DNA of 64,000 nt from Flavobacterium sp. J372 (GTDB lineage Bacteria > Bacteroidota > Bacteroidia > Flavobacteriales > Flavobacteriaceae), in assembly GCF_024699965.1 (NCBI RefSeq), contig NZ_JAJOMZ010000004.1, forward strand, positions 1,610,001 through 1,674,000, in the 5' to 3' direction. Shown here in pieces: positions 47,586 to 57,355 of this stretch (positions within the stretch are counted from its first letter, which is position 1; each line of letters starts with the position of its first letter). The notes under the pieces were generated by a model. The model was not told the DNA's origin and ran no database searches. It worked only from the letters and a program-made list of their open reading frames with translations. A program made the translations under genes and the position numbers.

Positions 47586-49676
47586 ATGAGATTATCCCTG
47601 TCTTCCATCCTGCTTTTTTGCTTTTGCATCGCATCGGCACAAAAAGTTTCTTCGCCTTCTAATAAAATTTCGGCTGAATTTAAATTAGCAGGAAACGGCA
47701 CACCAACCTATTCTGTAACATTCAAAAATAAACCTGTCATTAATGCGAGTAATCTCGGATTTACATTAAAAGACTTGCCGGCGTTTGACAATGGTTTTAC
47801 AATTACCGGTACATCAAACAAAACCGTAAATGAGTCATGGAGGCCTGTGCTTGGTGAGGTGTCCGTTATCAGGAATAACTATAACGAGTTAACAATAAAT
47901 CTTCAGCAGAACCAAACGGGCAGGCTTCTCAATATCATCTTCCGCGTGTTTGATGAAGGCGTGGCATTCCGTTACGAATTCCCGAAACAGCCGAACCTGA
48001 ACTATTTCATCGTTTCTGAGGAAAAAACCCAATTTAATCTTACGGGCGACCATAAAGCTTTTTGGATTCCGGCAGATTTTGACAGCCAGGAATATGTTTA
48101 TAGCGAAACGAATTTATCTCAGGCCGACAATGACAAACTGAACCTGAACAACGGGATTTCTACAAAATCAATTCCGCAAAGATTTGCTGTGCAGTCGCCA
48201 CTGATGATGAAAAGCAAAGACGGCCTGTACATCAACATTTTTGAGGCGGCAACCATAAATTACCCGGTGATGCACCTTAAGCTTGACCCTGCGAAATTTA
48301 CGCTTACATCTCTTTTAGCGCCAAATGCTGTAGGCGATTTAGCTTACCTCCAGGCACCTGCACATACTCCTTGGAGAACTGTTATGGTAAGCGATGACGC
48401 GCGTGACATCGTAGCGCAAAAGATGGTGCTGAACCTGAATGAGCCATCAAAAATTGATGATACGTCATGGATTAAGCCAATGAAATACGTGGGTATTTGG
48501 TGGGAAATGCATGTGAGCAAATCTACCTGGGACTACAGCGGTACACAGGAGGCTTCGCAAAGCAAGTTCAGCGGGCGCAAACCTCATGGCGCGACTACCG
48601 AAAATACTATGCGCTATATCGACTTTGCTAAAAAGCACGGCTTCGACGGTGTTTTGGTGGAAGGCTGGAACACCGGCTGGGAAGACTGGTTCGGCAACTG
48701 GAAAGAAGAGGTATTTGACTTTACGTCACCGTATCCTGATTTCGACATAAAAGCGATTAGCAATTACGCCAAAAAGCAGGGAGTAAAGATGATAATGCAC
48801 CACGAGACATCAGGCTCGGTTGCTAACTATGAGCGCCGCATGGATCGTGCATATAAAGTTATGCAGCAATTTGGCTACCCGGCTGTAAAAACCGGCTATG
48901 TAGGTCGTATCATTCCGCGCGGGGAGTTCCATGACGGGCAGGCAATGGTAAACCATTTTAACTATGTGCCGCAACGCGCTGCAGAATATAAGATAATGGT
49001 GAACTCGCATGAGTCATCGCGCCCGACAGGCGTGCACCGCACATGGCCAAATTACATCGCGGCGGAAGCGGCACGAGGCAACGAGTTTAACGGATGGAGC
49101 AGCGGTAACCCGCCGGCACATGAAACCATACTGCCATTCACACGGCTTCTGGGCGGGCCTATGGACTACACGCCGGGTATCTTCGAAATAAAAATGAATA
49201 TCTATGACCCTGCCAAGACCGAGCAGGTACATACAACTCTGGCTAAGCAGCTGGCGCTATATGTAACGCTGTACAGCCCGTTGCAAATGGCGGCCGACCT
49301 GCCTGAAAATTATGAGAAATATCCCGATGCCTTCCAGTTTATAAAAGATGTGGCAGCTGACTGGGATGATACCAAGGTGCTTGAAGCCGAGCCGGGCGAT
49401 TACCTGACGATTGCCCGTAAAGAAAAAGGTAAAGAAAACTGGTTTCTGGGCGCAATTACAGATGAAAACGTGCGGCAGGCAACGGTATCGCTTGACTTCC
49501 TAACACCGGGCAAAAAATACAAGGCCGTAATTTACCAGGACGGTAAGAATGCGCATTGGGAAAAGAACCCAAAAAGCTACGAGATAAAAACACAGACAGT
49601 TACATCAAAGTCAAAACTCAAGCTTAACCTGGCCGCGGGCGGTGGTACAGCCATAAGCTTTATGCCGGTAAACTAA
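47586..49676 (+). CDS. GH97 alpha-glucosidase (SusB-like, inverting type)
   Basis: A 696-residue GH97 enzyme with a signal peptide (ending CIASAQ). Order: N-terminal beta-super-sandwich (about 20-285), (beta/alpha)8 barrel (about 286-590) and a C-terminal beta-domain. Glu 407 (MHHETSGS), Glu 476 (NSHESSRPTG), Glu 494 and Glu 500 (AAEAARGNEF) have the same spacing as Glu 439, 508, 526 and 532 of SusB, the set used by inverting alpha-glucosidases; retaining GH97 members use a different nucleophile. It should release glucose from alpha-glucosides in the periplasm. It overlaps the next gene by one base (TAATG). Confidence 0.93.
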   Translation: MRLSLSSILLFCFCIASAQKVSSPSNKISAEFKLAGNGTPTYSVTFKNKPVINASNLGFTLKDLPAFDNGFTITGTSNKTVNESWRPVLGEVSVIRNNYNELTINLQQNQTGRLLNIIFRVFDEGVAFRYEFPKQPNLNYFIVSEEKTQFNLTGDHKAFWIPADFDSQEYVYSETNLSQADNDKLNLNNGISTKSIPQRFAVQSPLMMKSKDGLYINIFEAATINYPVMHLKLDPAKFTLTSLLAPNAVGDLAYLQAPAHTPWRTVMVSDDARDIVAQKMVLNLNEPSKIDDTSWIKPMKYVGIWWEMHVSKSTWDYSGTQEASQSKFSGRKPHGATTENTMRYIDFAKKHGFDGVLVEGWNTGWEDWFGNWKEEVFDFTSPYPDFDIKAISNYAKKQGVKMIMHHETSGSVANYERRMDRAYKVMQQFGYPAVKTGYVGRIIPRGEFHDGQAMVNHFNYVPQRAAEYKIMVNSHESSRPTGVHRTWPNYIAAEAARGNEFNGWSSGNPPAHETILPFTRLLGGPMDYTPGIFEIKMNIYDPAKTEQVHTTLAKQLALYVTLYSPLQMAADLPENYEKYPDAFQFIKDVAADWDDTKVLEAEPGDYLTIARKEKGKENWFLGAITDENVRQATVSLDFLTPGKKYKAVIYQDGKNAHWEKNPKSYEIKTQTVTSKSKLKLNLAAGGGTAISFMPVN

Positions 49677-51436
49677 TGGAGAGACTGTTTGCAATTATAC
49701 TATTTGTTTTGTCTGCGCAATACGCTATTGCACAGCAGCAAACCTATTGCAACCCCATTAATATTGATTACGGGTATTGCCCTATACCCGCTTTTGTGCA
49801 GAATGGCAAGCACAGGGCTACTGCCGATCCGGTAATTACCTTCTTCAAAAACAAATACTATTTGTTTTCAACCAACCAGTGGGGGTATTGGCACAGCGGT
49901 AACATGCTTGACTGGACATTCGTTCCGCGCAAGTTCCTTCGTCCCGAGCATAAAGTATATGATGAGCTTTGTGCGCCGTCATTATCGTTTGTAAATGATA
50001 CGCTGTTGGTTGTAGGGTCAACACACGGTAAGGATTTTCCGATATGGATGAGTACCAAACCTGAAGGCGACAACTGGAAAGAGCTGGTGCATAAGTTTGA
50101 AGCCGGTGCCTGGGACCCGCAGATATTCTGGGATAAAGAAAAAGATGAAGTGTACTTGTATTATGGTTCGAGCAACATGTACCCATTGTATGGCGTGAAG
50201 CTGAACCGGAAGACTTTTCAGCCGGAAGGTGAAGTTATTCCGGTTCTGGCGCTGAATGACGATGAACACGGTTGGGAACGTTTTGGGGAACACAACGATA
50301 ACACCTTTTTGCAGCCTTTTACCGAAGGCGCATTTATGACGAAGCACAACGGTAAATACTACCTGCAATATGGCGCACCGGGTACCGAGTTCAGCGGGTA
50401 TGCCGATGGCGTATACGTGGGCGACAATCCGCTGGGGCCGTTTACTTACCAGCCGCATAATCCTTTCTCGTATAAGCCCGGAGGCTTCGCAAGAGGGGCA
50501 GGGCATGGTGCAACTTACCAGGATGCTAACAATGCATACTGGCATGTATCTACAGTAGTGCTTTCGGTAAAAAATAATTTTGAGAGAAGGCTGGGTATAT
50601 GGCCCGCGGGCTTTGATGCTGACGGGATCATGTACAGCAACACAGCGTATGGTGATTACCCAACGTATCTTCCTTTGGCTAAAAAGGAACACACCGGTTT
50701 AAATTCTTTCAGAGGCTGGATGCTGCTGAACTATAACAAGCCAATACAGGTTTCAAGTACATTAGGCGGATTCAATGCTAATTATGCCAATGATGAAGAT
50801 ATAAAGACGTATTGGTCAGCAAAGACGGCCAACAAAGGTGAATATATTATTACAGATTTAGGCGAAATAAGCACTGTAAACGCCGTGCAGATAAACTATG
50901 CCGACCAGGATGTAGATATCATGGGAAAGCCCGACACCACAACAGGGCACAAGTACATCCTCTACACATCAAACGATGGGAAGAAATGGAATGTGCTTGT
51001 TGATAAAAGCAAAAGCACAAAAGATGTCCCGCACGAATATATTGAACTGCAAAAAGCTGCACAGGCGCGATACATAAAACTTGAGAATATTGCAATGCCG
51101 ACCGGTAAATTCGCTATTAGCGGGCTGCGTGTGTTTGGCTTGGGTAAAGGGCCTAATCCCGGTATGGTGAAGAACTTTGTCCCACTCCGTGCCGAACCTA
51201 AAAAGAAAGGCGAGCGCCGCAGTGTATGGTTCAAATGGCAGCAGGAGCCCAATGCTGATGGGTATGTAATTTACTTCGGGAAGTCGCCTGATAAGATGTA
51301 CGGTTCCATTATGGTATACGGAAAGAATGAATATTACTTTAACGGTCTCGACAGGAGCGATGCATATTACTTCCAGATAGAAGCATTCAATAACAACGGT
51401 ATAGGGCCAAAAACAGAAATCAAAAAATCAGAATAA
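49676..51436 (+). CDS. Secreted GH43-like enzyme with F5/8 type C domain
   Basis: A 586-residue exported protein (signal peptide ending YAIAQQ). Residues about 25-330 form a five-bladed propeller of GH43 type: ATADPVITFFKNKYYLFST (base Asp), AGAWDPQIFWDKEKDEVYLYYG (Asp) and QPFTEGAFMTKHNGKYYLQYG (acid Glu), the three acids in the order expected of the family. A F5/8 type C (discoidin-like) carbohydrate-binding domain follows (about 355-485, DEDIKTYWSAKTANKGEYIITDLG) and then an Fn3-like domain (about 495-586). GH43 enzymes usually act on arabinosides, xylosides or galactosides. The role beside an alpha-glucosidase is unclear. It starts on the last base of the GH97 stop codon and is 21 bp from the MFS gene. 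Confidence 0.85.
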   Translation: MERLFAIILFVLSAQYAIAQQQTYCNPINIDYGYCPIPAFVQNGKHRATADPVITFFKNKYYLFSTNQWGYWHSGNMLDWTFVPRKFLRPEHKVYDELCAPSLSFVNDTLLVVGSTHGKDFPIWMSTKPEGDNWKELVHKFEAGAWDPQIFWDKEKDEVYLYYGSSNMYPLYGVKLNRKTFQPEGEVIPVLALNDDEHGWERFGEHNDNTFLQPFTEGAFMTKHNGKYYLQYGAPGTEFSGYADGVYVGDNPLGPFTYQPHNPFSYKPGGFARGAGHGATYQDANNAYWHVSTVVLSVKNNFERRLGIWPAGFDADGIMYSNTAYGDYPTYLPLAKKEHTGLNSFRGWMLLNYNKPIQVSSTLGGFNANYANDEDIKTYWSAKTANKGEYIITDLGEISTVNAVQINYADQDVDIMGKPDTTTGHKYILYTSNDGKKWNVLVDKSKSTKDVPHEYIELQKAAQARYIKLENIAMPTGKFAISGLRVFGLGKGPNPGMVKNFVPLRAEPKKKGERRSVWFKWQQEPNADGYVIYFGKSPDKMYGSIMVYGKNEYYFNGLDRSDAYYFQIEAFNNNGIGPKTEIKKSE

Positions 51437-51457
51437 CTAAATAACCAAATTCAAACT

Positions 51458-52887
51458 ATGAGTATAGAGCAGATTAAAACACGCTGGGGCCAGTTTATCC
51501 CCCTCGTAACCGTATTTTTCTTCTGGGGGTTTGTTGCCGCGAGTAACGACATCCTTATCCCTGTTTTCAAAAAAGCATTTGATTTAACGCAGGGGCAAAG
51601 CCAGCTCGTTTCGGTAGCGTTCTATATTGCTTATACCGTAGGTTCGTTATTATATATAGGTGCCTCACTTCTTGGAGGGAAAGACCTGGTGAGCAAGCTC
51701 GGTTATAAGAATTCATTGGCGTTGGGCCTTATCATTTCTGCGTTGGGCACGCTATTGTTCTATCCTGCGGCAAACACCGGTTCTTTCACGCTTATGCTTT
51801 CCGGATTGTTTATTGTGGGGCTAGGCTTCTCATTACAACAAACGGTTGCCAACCCACTGGCTATAGCACTTGGCCCTGTTAGTACAGGTTCGCAAAGGCT
51901 TACACTTGCAGGCGGTATCAATAACTTTGGTACGACTATAGGCCCGCTTATCGTTAGTTATGCAATATTCGGCCCTGCGGCTGAAACTACAGAAGCAAGC
52001 ATTGAGAGCGTAAAGATTCCTTACCTTGTGCTTGGCGCCGCGTTTGTGCTTGTAGCGATTTTACTGAAGATGTCATCATTGCCAAACCATCCGCCGTTGG
52101 AGGAGAATGTAGTGGAAGATACTGCAACAGGTAAATCAGCGCTGCAATACCCACAGCTTGTAATGGGCATGATAGCTATCTTTCTTTATGTAGGTGTAGA
52201 AGTTTCAACGGCAAGCAACCTGCCGGCATATCTGGAAAATGACCTTGGCTTTGCCACAAGCGCCGTAGCACCCTATATATCATTATACTGGGCCAGCCTT
52301 ATGATTGGCCGTTGGGGCGGGGCGGTAGAGGCCTTTACCAACAGCAGGAGCTCTCAGATGATATTTAAGTTTGTTGCCCCGTACCTTGCTTTTGGAGTTT
52401 TCCTTTTGGTGAATTATCTGGGCAATCATGACCTTGCACCGTTCTACGTGTATGCGGCTATAATTTTAATACTGATTGGGGCCGATATTGCCAGTAAAGG
52501 CAACCCGGCAAATATGCTCTTAATATTCTCTGTATTGGGTATTACTGCTTTGGCAATAGGCATGGCTACTGATGGTATGGTGAGCGTTTATGCTATAACG
52601 AGTGTTGGCCTTTTCTGTAGTACGCTGTGGCCTTGTATCTTTACCTTGGCGGTAAGCGGACTTGGAAAAAAACTTCCCAAGGCAGTAATTTCCTTATCAT
52701 GATGATTATGGGGGGCGGCATTGTAAGCCTTGTGCAGGGCCTTGTTGCAGATGCTACATCAATCAAGGCAAGCTATGTTGTAGGCGTTGTTTGTTTTGCC
52801 TATCTGGCGTTCTATGCCTGGAGGGTTAAGGGTATACTCATAAACCAGGGAATCAATTTTGACAAAAAAGTGGGTGGCGGACATTAA
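51458..52887 (+). CDS. FucP/GluP-type MFS sugar transporter (one frameshift)
   Basis: About 476 residues after repair. One A is missing from the A7 run at 52666-52672; with eight A the frame reads LGKKTSQGSNFLIMMIMGGG. About 12 membrane segments are visible, starting FIPLVTVFFFWGFVAASNDIL, which is the start pattern of fucose/glucose/galactose:proton symporters in Bacteroidota. The motif GFSLQQTVANPLAIALGP is typical of this group. It would bring monosaccharides released by the GH97/GH43/GH3 enzymes into the cytoplasm. Last gene of this unit; a terminator follows at 52906. Confidence 0.88.
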
Positions 52888-52905
52888 TGCTGTCTTCATA
52901 AAATT

Positions 52906-52935
52906 AAAACCGGTGTAAACAACGCCGGTTTTTTT
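52906..52935 (+). terminator. Terminator after the MFS gene
   Basis: Stem AAACCGGTG / CGCCGGTTT (one G-T pair) with a 7-base loop, ending in a T-run. Confidence 0.78.
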
Positions 52936-52971
52936 ATGGATTTTTGTACCTTAGTTTTAAAATTATAACCA

Positions 52972-53409
52972 ATGAGAAGAATACAAATAGTAACTATGGC
53001 ACTGGCTTCAGCAGCTATTATGTCATGTAACGAAAAGAAAACCGAAACAACCCCAGAAACAGCCACTACAACTGCTATTGAAAGCACTACTGAAAAACAC
53101 ATTGATACCGCGAGTGCAGCGGTAGCCACGGGCCACCCTAATGCAGCTCCTGAAACCGTAGCACAGGATGCTCCTGTTGTTGCAAAAGTGCGTGGTACAG
53201 TAACAGCCGTACAAAATGGTAAAGATGGGTATACTGCTACAATTAAAGATGATTCAGGGAAGCTATACTACGCTACAATAAGTAAAGTAAATATGGATCC
53301 TGCGGTATACAGGACATCTGAAGTTGGTGACAGGATTGTTGTAAAAGGTCAATCATGGAAATCGGGTGATGAACTGCACATCAAGGTTGAGATAATGGAT
53401 AAAGAATAA
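52972..53409 (+). CDS. Small hypothetical lipoprotein
   Basis: A 145-residue lipoprotein (lipobox ending IMSC, signal MRRIQIVTMALASAA). A low-complexity Thr/Ala/Glu linker (about 20-70) leads to a beta-rich domain (about 70-145: KVRGTVTAVQNGKDGYTATIKD, VGDRIVVKGQSWKSGDELHIKV) that looks like an OB-type small barrel. No known family was recognised. It is a single gene between two terminators. Confidence 0.75.
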   Translation: MRRIQIVTMALASAAIMSCNEKKTETTPETATTTAIESTTEKHIDTASAAVATGHPNAAPETVAQDAPVVAKVRGTVTAVQNGKDGYTATIKDDSGKLYYATISKVNMDPAVYRTSEVGDRIVVKGQSWKSGDELHIKVEIMDKE

Positions 53410-53437
53410 AAAAGGCTGTCAATTGACAGCCTTTTTT
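53408..53437. terminator. Bidirectional terminator
   Basis: Perfect 15-bp palindrome arms (AAAAAAGGCTGTCAA and its complement). It serves both the small lipoprotein gene and the yebC gene, which converge on it. Confidence 0.85.
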
Positions 53438-53452
53438 ATTATAGAGCGACAA

Positions 53453-54163
53453 CTATTCCTGCATTGTATGGTATACGTTCATCACATCGTCATCTTCCTC
53501 AATTTTCTCAAGAAGCTTTTCCACATCAGCAACCTGCTCAGGTGTTAGTTCTTTCGTTACCTGCGGAATCCTTTCAAAACCTGAAGATAATATCTCAATG
53601 TTACGATTTTCAAGTTCTTTCTGTATAGCGCCAAAGCTTTCAAACGGTGCGTACATCACAATCCCGTCTTCATCTTTAAATATTTCTTCCACACCAAAGT
53701 CAATCATTTCAAGCTCCAGTTCTTCAACATCCTGACCATCACTTGGAATGCGGAAATTACAGGTATGGTCAAACATAAATTCAACTGAGCCCTGCGTACT
53801 AAGTGTTCCGTTACACTTATTGAAATAACTGCGAATGTTTGCTACCGTACGGTTATTATTATCGGTTGCTGTTTCAATAAGTATAGCGATACCGTGTGGC
53901 GCATAGCCTTCAAAAAGTACTTCTTTAAAGTTGGCGGTTTCTTTGTCTGAAGCTTTCTTTATAGCCCTCTCAACATTGTCTTTAGGCATGTTGGCAGCTT
54001 TCGCGTTCTGCATTACAGCGCGCAGCCTTGAGTTGCTCTCCGGGTTCGGGCCGCCTTCTTTTACAGCCATCACTATATCTTTGCCAATTCTTGTAAACGT
54101 CTTGGCCATGGCCGACCAACGTTTCATTTTTCTGGCTTTCCTAAATTCAAACGCTCTTCCCAT
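53453..54163 (-). CDS. yebC: YebC/PmpR-family protein
   Basis: A 236-residue cytoplasmic protein with the family start MGRAFEFRKARKMKRW, then MAKTFTRIGKDIVMAVKEGG, MPKDNVERAIKKAS and YAPHGIAILIETATDNNNRT, and an acidic C-terminus. YebC proteins were named as transcriptional regulators, and some members act on translation of difficult proline motifs. It has a well-formed promoter just upstream and is transcribed alone. Confidence 0.95.
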   Translation of the reverse strand: MGRAFEFRKARKMKRWSAMAKTFTRIGKDIVMAVKEGGPNPESNSRLRAVMQNAKAANMPKDNVERAIKKASDKETANFKEVLFEGYAPHGIAILIETATDNNNRTVANIRSYFNKCNGTLSTQGSVEFMFDHTCNFRIPSDGQDVEELELEMIDFGVEEIFKDEDGIVMYAPFESFGAIQKELENRNIEILSSGFERIPQVTKELTPEQVADVEKLLEKIEEDDDVMNVYHTMQE

Positions 54164-54182
54164 AATAGATTTATTTGCAGCA

Positions 54183-54212
54183 CAAAAATAAACTTATTCG
54201 TTGTTTCTGCAA
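54183..54212 (-). promoter_or_regulatory. Promoter of yebC
   Basis: Minus-strand TTG (54212-54210), 19-bp spacer, TATTTTTG (54190-54183). Sequence and spacing fit the Bacteroidota consensus; the leader would be only about 13 nt. Confidence 0.55.
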
Positions 54213-54226
54213 AAAAGTTGTAAGGT

Positions 54227-56263
54227 TTAGTTATTACCCATATTGTACAAATCTGAGGCGATATTGAGCGCTTCTTTTATATACGGGTTTGTCTTAATAG
54301 CTTTGATTTTTTCGGCATTGCTGTTTGCGGCAAAATTATCCTTACCTCCAGATGCGTTTGCATAGGTAACATTAACGGCAATGTCTCGGTCTTTCTCTGT
54401 AGCTGCGGTGATGTCTTTCCAGATGCTGTCCATAGAGTGCACATCGTCAAATACAGTATCAAATGTAAGCGGCAATGCAGGTTTATCGCTATTGTAAAGT
54501 TTATCAACTTTACTATTAATAGAATTTATCATTAAAAAGTCGGTGTTTGCCGCTATCCTGTTTTTGCTTAGGCCGGCAGCCTGGCTTATAGGCTCTTTTG
54601 GCAATCTTTTAAAGGTAACATCCAGTGATATACTATCATTGGCCAGCGCCATTGGCATTGAGCTTTCACGTGGCATCAGCTTCTCAAAAAATGACGGCAT
54701 CTCTACATCAGGCACAATGCCTGTATATTGGCTGCTTCGGCCTGTAACGCGGTAAAACTTGTCGATAGTAAGCTTTACAAAATCTTCTTTACTGCCTTTA
54801 AGCTGAAGTATAGTCTGCATGCTGGCCTTGCCAAGCGTAGTGCTGCCTGCAATTACGGCACGGTTATAATCCTGCATTACACCCGCAAAAAACTCACTTG
54901 CCGAAGCCGATTGCCCATTAACCAGCACAACCATCGGGCCGAGGTAAAGTGTGCCGCGGTCGTCATCATTTATCACCACATAATCCTGCTGTTTATCGCT
55001 TATCACTGCCACGGGGCCATAGTCTATAAACATACCGGCCATACGGATTACTTCTTCCATGCTGCCACCGCCGTTAAACTGCAGGTCTATAATCAGCCCT
55101 TTGATTTTTGACTTCTTGAGCAGTTTAAGCTCACGCGCCACATCATCGGCAGAGCCCCGCCCGAATGCGTTGTCTACAGCGGTGTAGAAACTTGGTATTT
55201 TAATGTAGCCAATGTTTTGCTCACCACCTAAAATGTAGCTGTACACCTTGTGATCTTCGGCGTTCATTTTCATTTTTCGCAAGGCAACAGTATACACATT
55301 CCCGTCTTTTTTACGGAAGGTCATTGCTACATCTTTGTAAGTATCAGATAGTACTATACTTGTTATGGCTTCAAGAGATGAGCAGCTTACCGTGTACTCT
55401 TTTCCGCCGGTTGCAAGCTTCAGCAGCTGGTCTCCCTTATCTACTTTACCGCTGTTGTAAGCGGGCCCACCGGGTACAATATCCTCTACTATAATATTAT
55501 CTTTTTCATCCTGGCTTACATATAATCCGAGCGAATAATTTTCGCTTGAAATACTCGACATGAATGACGATTTCTCATTGTAGTTGAAATAAGTAGAGTG
55601 CGGGTCGAAATATGAGCTGAAAGTTGAGAAGAATTTATTGTAAATGCTGTTATCAAACCCCTCATTAGGATTTAGCAGGCTGTTAACACGGCAAAGGAAT
55701 GCTTCAGAGACTTTCTTTTTAGATTCTGCAACCAGTTTATCAAAGTGTGTTTTAAGAGAATCCCGGTCACGGCTTTGCATGGCAATTTCTTCCAGCACAT
55801 CATACACCATTTTCTTGCGAATGAAGCGCTTAATCTTCTGCGGGTCGGTATGGTACGGAAATGTTTTGCGGGAATAGAAAATCGTGTCCTGCGTGTTCAG
55901 CTCCAGCTTACCTGAAATAAGCTCTTCAGTGAAGGCTTTATTCCGTTCCAGAGCTTTTTTGTATGCAGAGATAAAATCAGTAAAAAAGCCGCAGTTTCCC
56001 TGGGTTATATAATCGTCTATCTTATATTTGTGAACAGCGAGAGCATCATACTCATTTTTTAAGAATAGGGTATGGTTATCATCAAGCTGCTCCATAACCG
56101 AGTTGAATACAAATGCCGAAAGGCTGTCATTTACCGGTTTTGGCTTATAGTGCTTTTCCTGGAGCAGCGTGTTGATCTTGCCAAATACATCGCACGCCCT
56201 GTCATGGTTTTGTGCGGCCACCGTTATGGTAAGCAAACAGGCCAGTGCGATATATTTTTTCAT
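54227..56263 (-). CDS. S41 tail-specific (C-terminal processing) protease
   Basis: A 678-residue exported protease (signal peptide ending ITVAAQ). Order: N-terminal Tsp-type helical domain (about 25-230), PDZ (about 235-320, with YSLGLYVSQDEKDNIIVEDIVPGGPAYNSG in two parts), S41 catalytic core (about 340-530: LIDLQFNGGGSMEEVIR, then Ser in NGQSASASEFFAG and Lys in TLGKASMQT, the Ser-Lys dyad) and a C-terminal tail domain. It resembles Prc/Tsp, cutting periplasmic proteins from their C-terminus. It starts 5 bp after the gcvT stop, so the two are probably co-transcribed. Confidence 0.93.
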   Translation of the reverse strand: MKKYIALACLLTITVAAQNHDRACDVFGKINTLLQEKHYKPKPVNDSLSAFVFNSVMEQLDDNHTLFLKNEYDALAVHKYKIDDYITQGNCGFFTDFISAYKKALERNKAFTEELISGKLELNTQDTIFYSRKTFPYHTDPQKIKRFIRKKMVYDVLEEIAMQSRDRDSLKTHFDKLVAESKKKVSEAFLCRVNSLLNPNEGFDNSIYNKFFSTFSSYFDPHSTYFNYNEKSSFMSSISSENYSLGLYVSQDEKDNIIVEDIVPGGPAYNSGKVDKGDQLLKLATGGKEYTVSCSSLEAITSIVLSDTYKDVAMTFRKKDGNVYTVALRKMKMNAEDHKVYSYILGGEQNIGYIKIPSFYTAVDNAFGRGSADDVARELKLLKKSKIKGLIIDLQFNGGGSMEEVIRMAGMFIDYGPVAVISDKQQDYVVINDDDRGTLYLGPMVVLVNGQSASASEFFAGVMQDYNRAVIAGSTTLGKASMQTILQLKGSKEDFVKLTIDKFYRVTGRSSQYTGIVPDVEMPSFFEKLMPRESSMPMALANDSISLDVTFKRLPKEPISQAAGLSKNRIAANTDFLMINSINSKVDKLYNSDKPALPLTFDTVFDDVHSMDSIWKDITAATEKDRDIAVNVTYANASGGKDNFAANSNAEKIKAIKTNPYIKEALNIASDLYNMGNN

Positions 56264-56268
56264 AGCTT

Positions 56269-57355
56269 CTATTTTTTATAGAAAGGCAGCTTCACCACTT
56301 TTGCAGGGATATCTTTATTCCTGATGCGGATAAAGATGTCACTATCAGGCGCGGCAAATGCTACAGGCACATAGCCCAGGCCAATACCCTTATTGAGCGA
56401 TGGCGACATAGTACCTGATGTTACAAAGCCTATAACATTACCTTCTGTATTTGTTATTTCATAGTCATGGCGCGGTATCCCCCCTGTCTGTAAGCTCAAA
56501 GCCTACCAGTTTACGGGTAACGCCGTTTTCTTTTTGTTGTTTCAGCGCCTCGCTGTTGGTAAAATCTTTGGTGAATTTCGTAATCCAGCCAAGACCAGCC
56601 TCAAGCGGCGACGTGGTATCATTAATGTCATTGCCATACAGGCAGAATCCCATTTCAAGCCTTAGCGTATCGCGGGCTGCAAGGCCAATTGGTTTAATAC
56701 CGTATGGTGCACCTGCTTCAAACACTTTATCCCATATTTGCTGAATTTCGCTGTTCTTAGCATAAATTTCAAAACCGCCACTGCCTGTGTAGCCCGTAGC
56801 CGAAATGATAACATGCTCGATTCCCGCAAAATCGGCAACCTCAAAATGGTAATATTTTATGGCCGCAAGGTCTATAGATGTAAGCGGCTGCATGGCCTCC
56901 ATAGCCATTGGGCCCTGTATTGCAAGTAACGAGTAATCTTCTGAAATGTTTCGCATTACAGCCCCAACATCATTTTTAGATGATATCCAGTTCCAGTCTT
57001 TTTCTATATTCGAAGCATTTACCACCAAAAGGTATTGCTCGTCTTTAAGCATATAAATTATAAGGTCATCTACAATTCCGCCGTTATCATTAGGCATACA
57101 GCTGTATTGCGCTTTACCAACTGTAAGAACCGATGCATCATTGGTAGTAACCTTTTGTATCAGCGCCAGTGCATTCGGGCCTTCTATCAAAAACTCACCC
57201 ATGTGTGATACGTCAAACACGCCAACGCCTTTGCGGACTGTCTCGTGTTCTATATTCACGCCTTCATATTGTACAGGCATATTATAGCCCGCAAACGGCA
57301 CCATTTTAGCCCCAAGAGCCTCGTGCACATGCGTTAACGCAGTATTTTTCATCAA
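56269..57355 (-). CDS. gcvT: Glycine cleavage system T protein, aminomethyltransferase (one frameshift)
   Basis: About 361 residues after repair, the normal length. One extra base lies in the C6 run at 56479-56484; with five, the frame continues [12 protein letters not shown]. The product is the tetrahydrofolate-dependent T protein of the glycine cleavage complex, which takes the aminomethyl group from the lipoyl H protein. Motifs: [17 protein letters not shown] at the start, FDVSHMGEF (folate-site Asp region), [12 protein letters not shown] and [21 protein letters not shown]. Single-base difference in a core metabolic gene is a strong sign of sequence error rather than decay. Confidence 0.92.

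Noticed and set aside
50018..50692. 224-residue minus-strand ORF opposite the GH43-like gene
   Set aside because: Antisense to the catalytic domain of a convincing enzyme; no start signals or domain.
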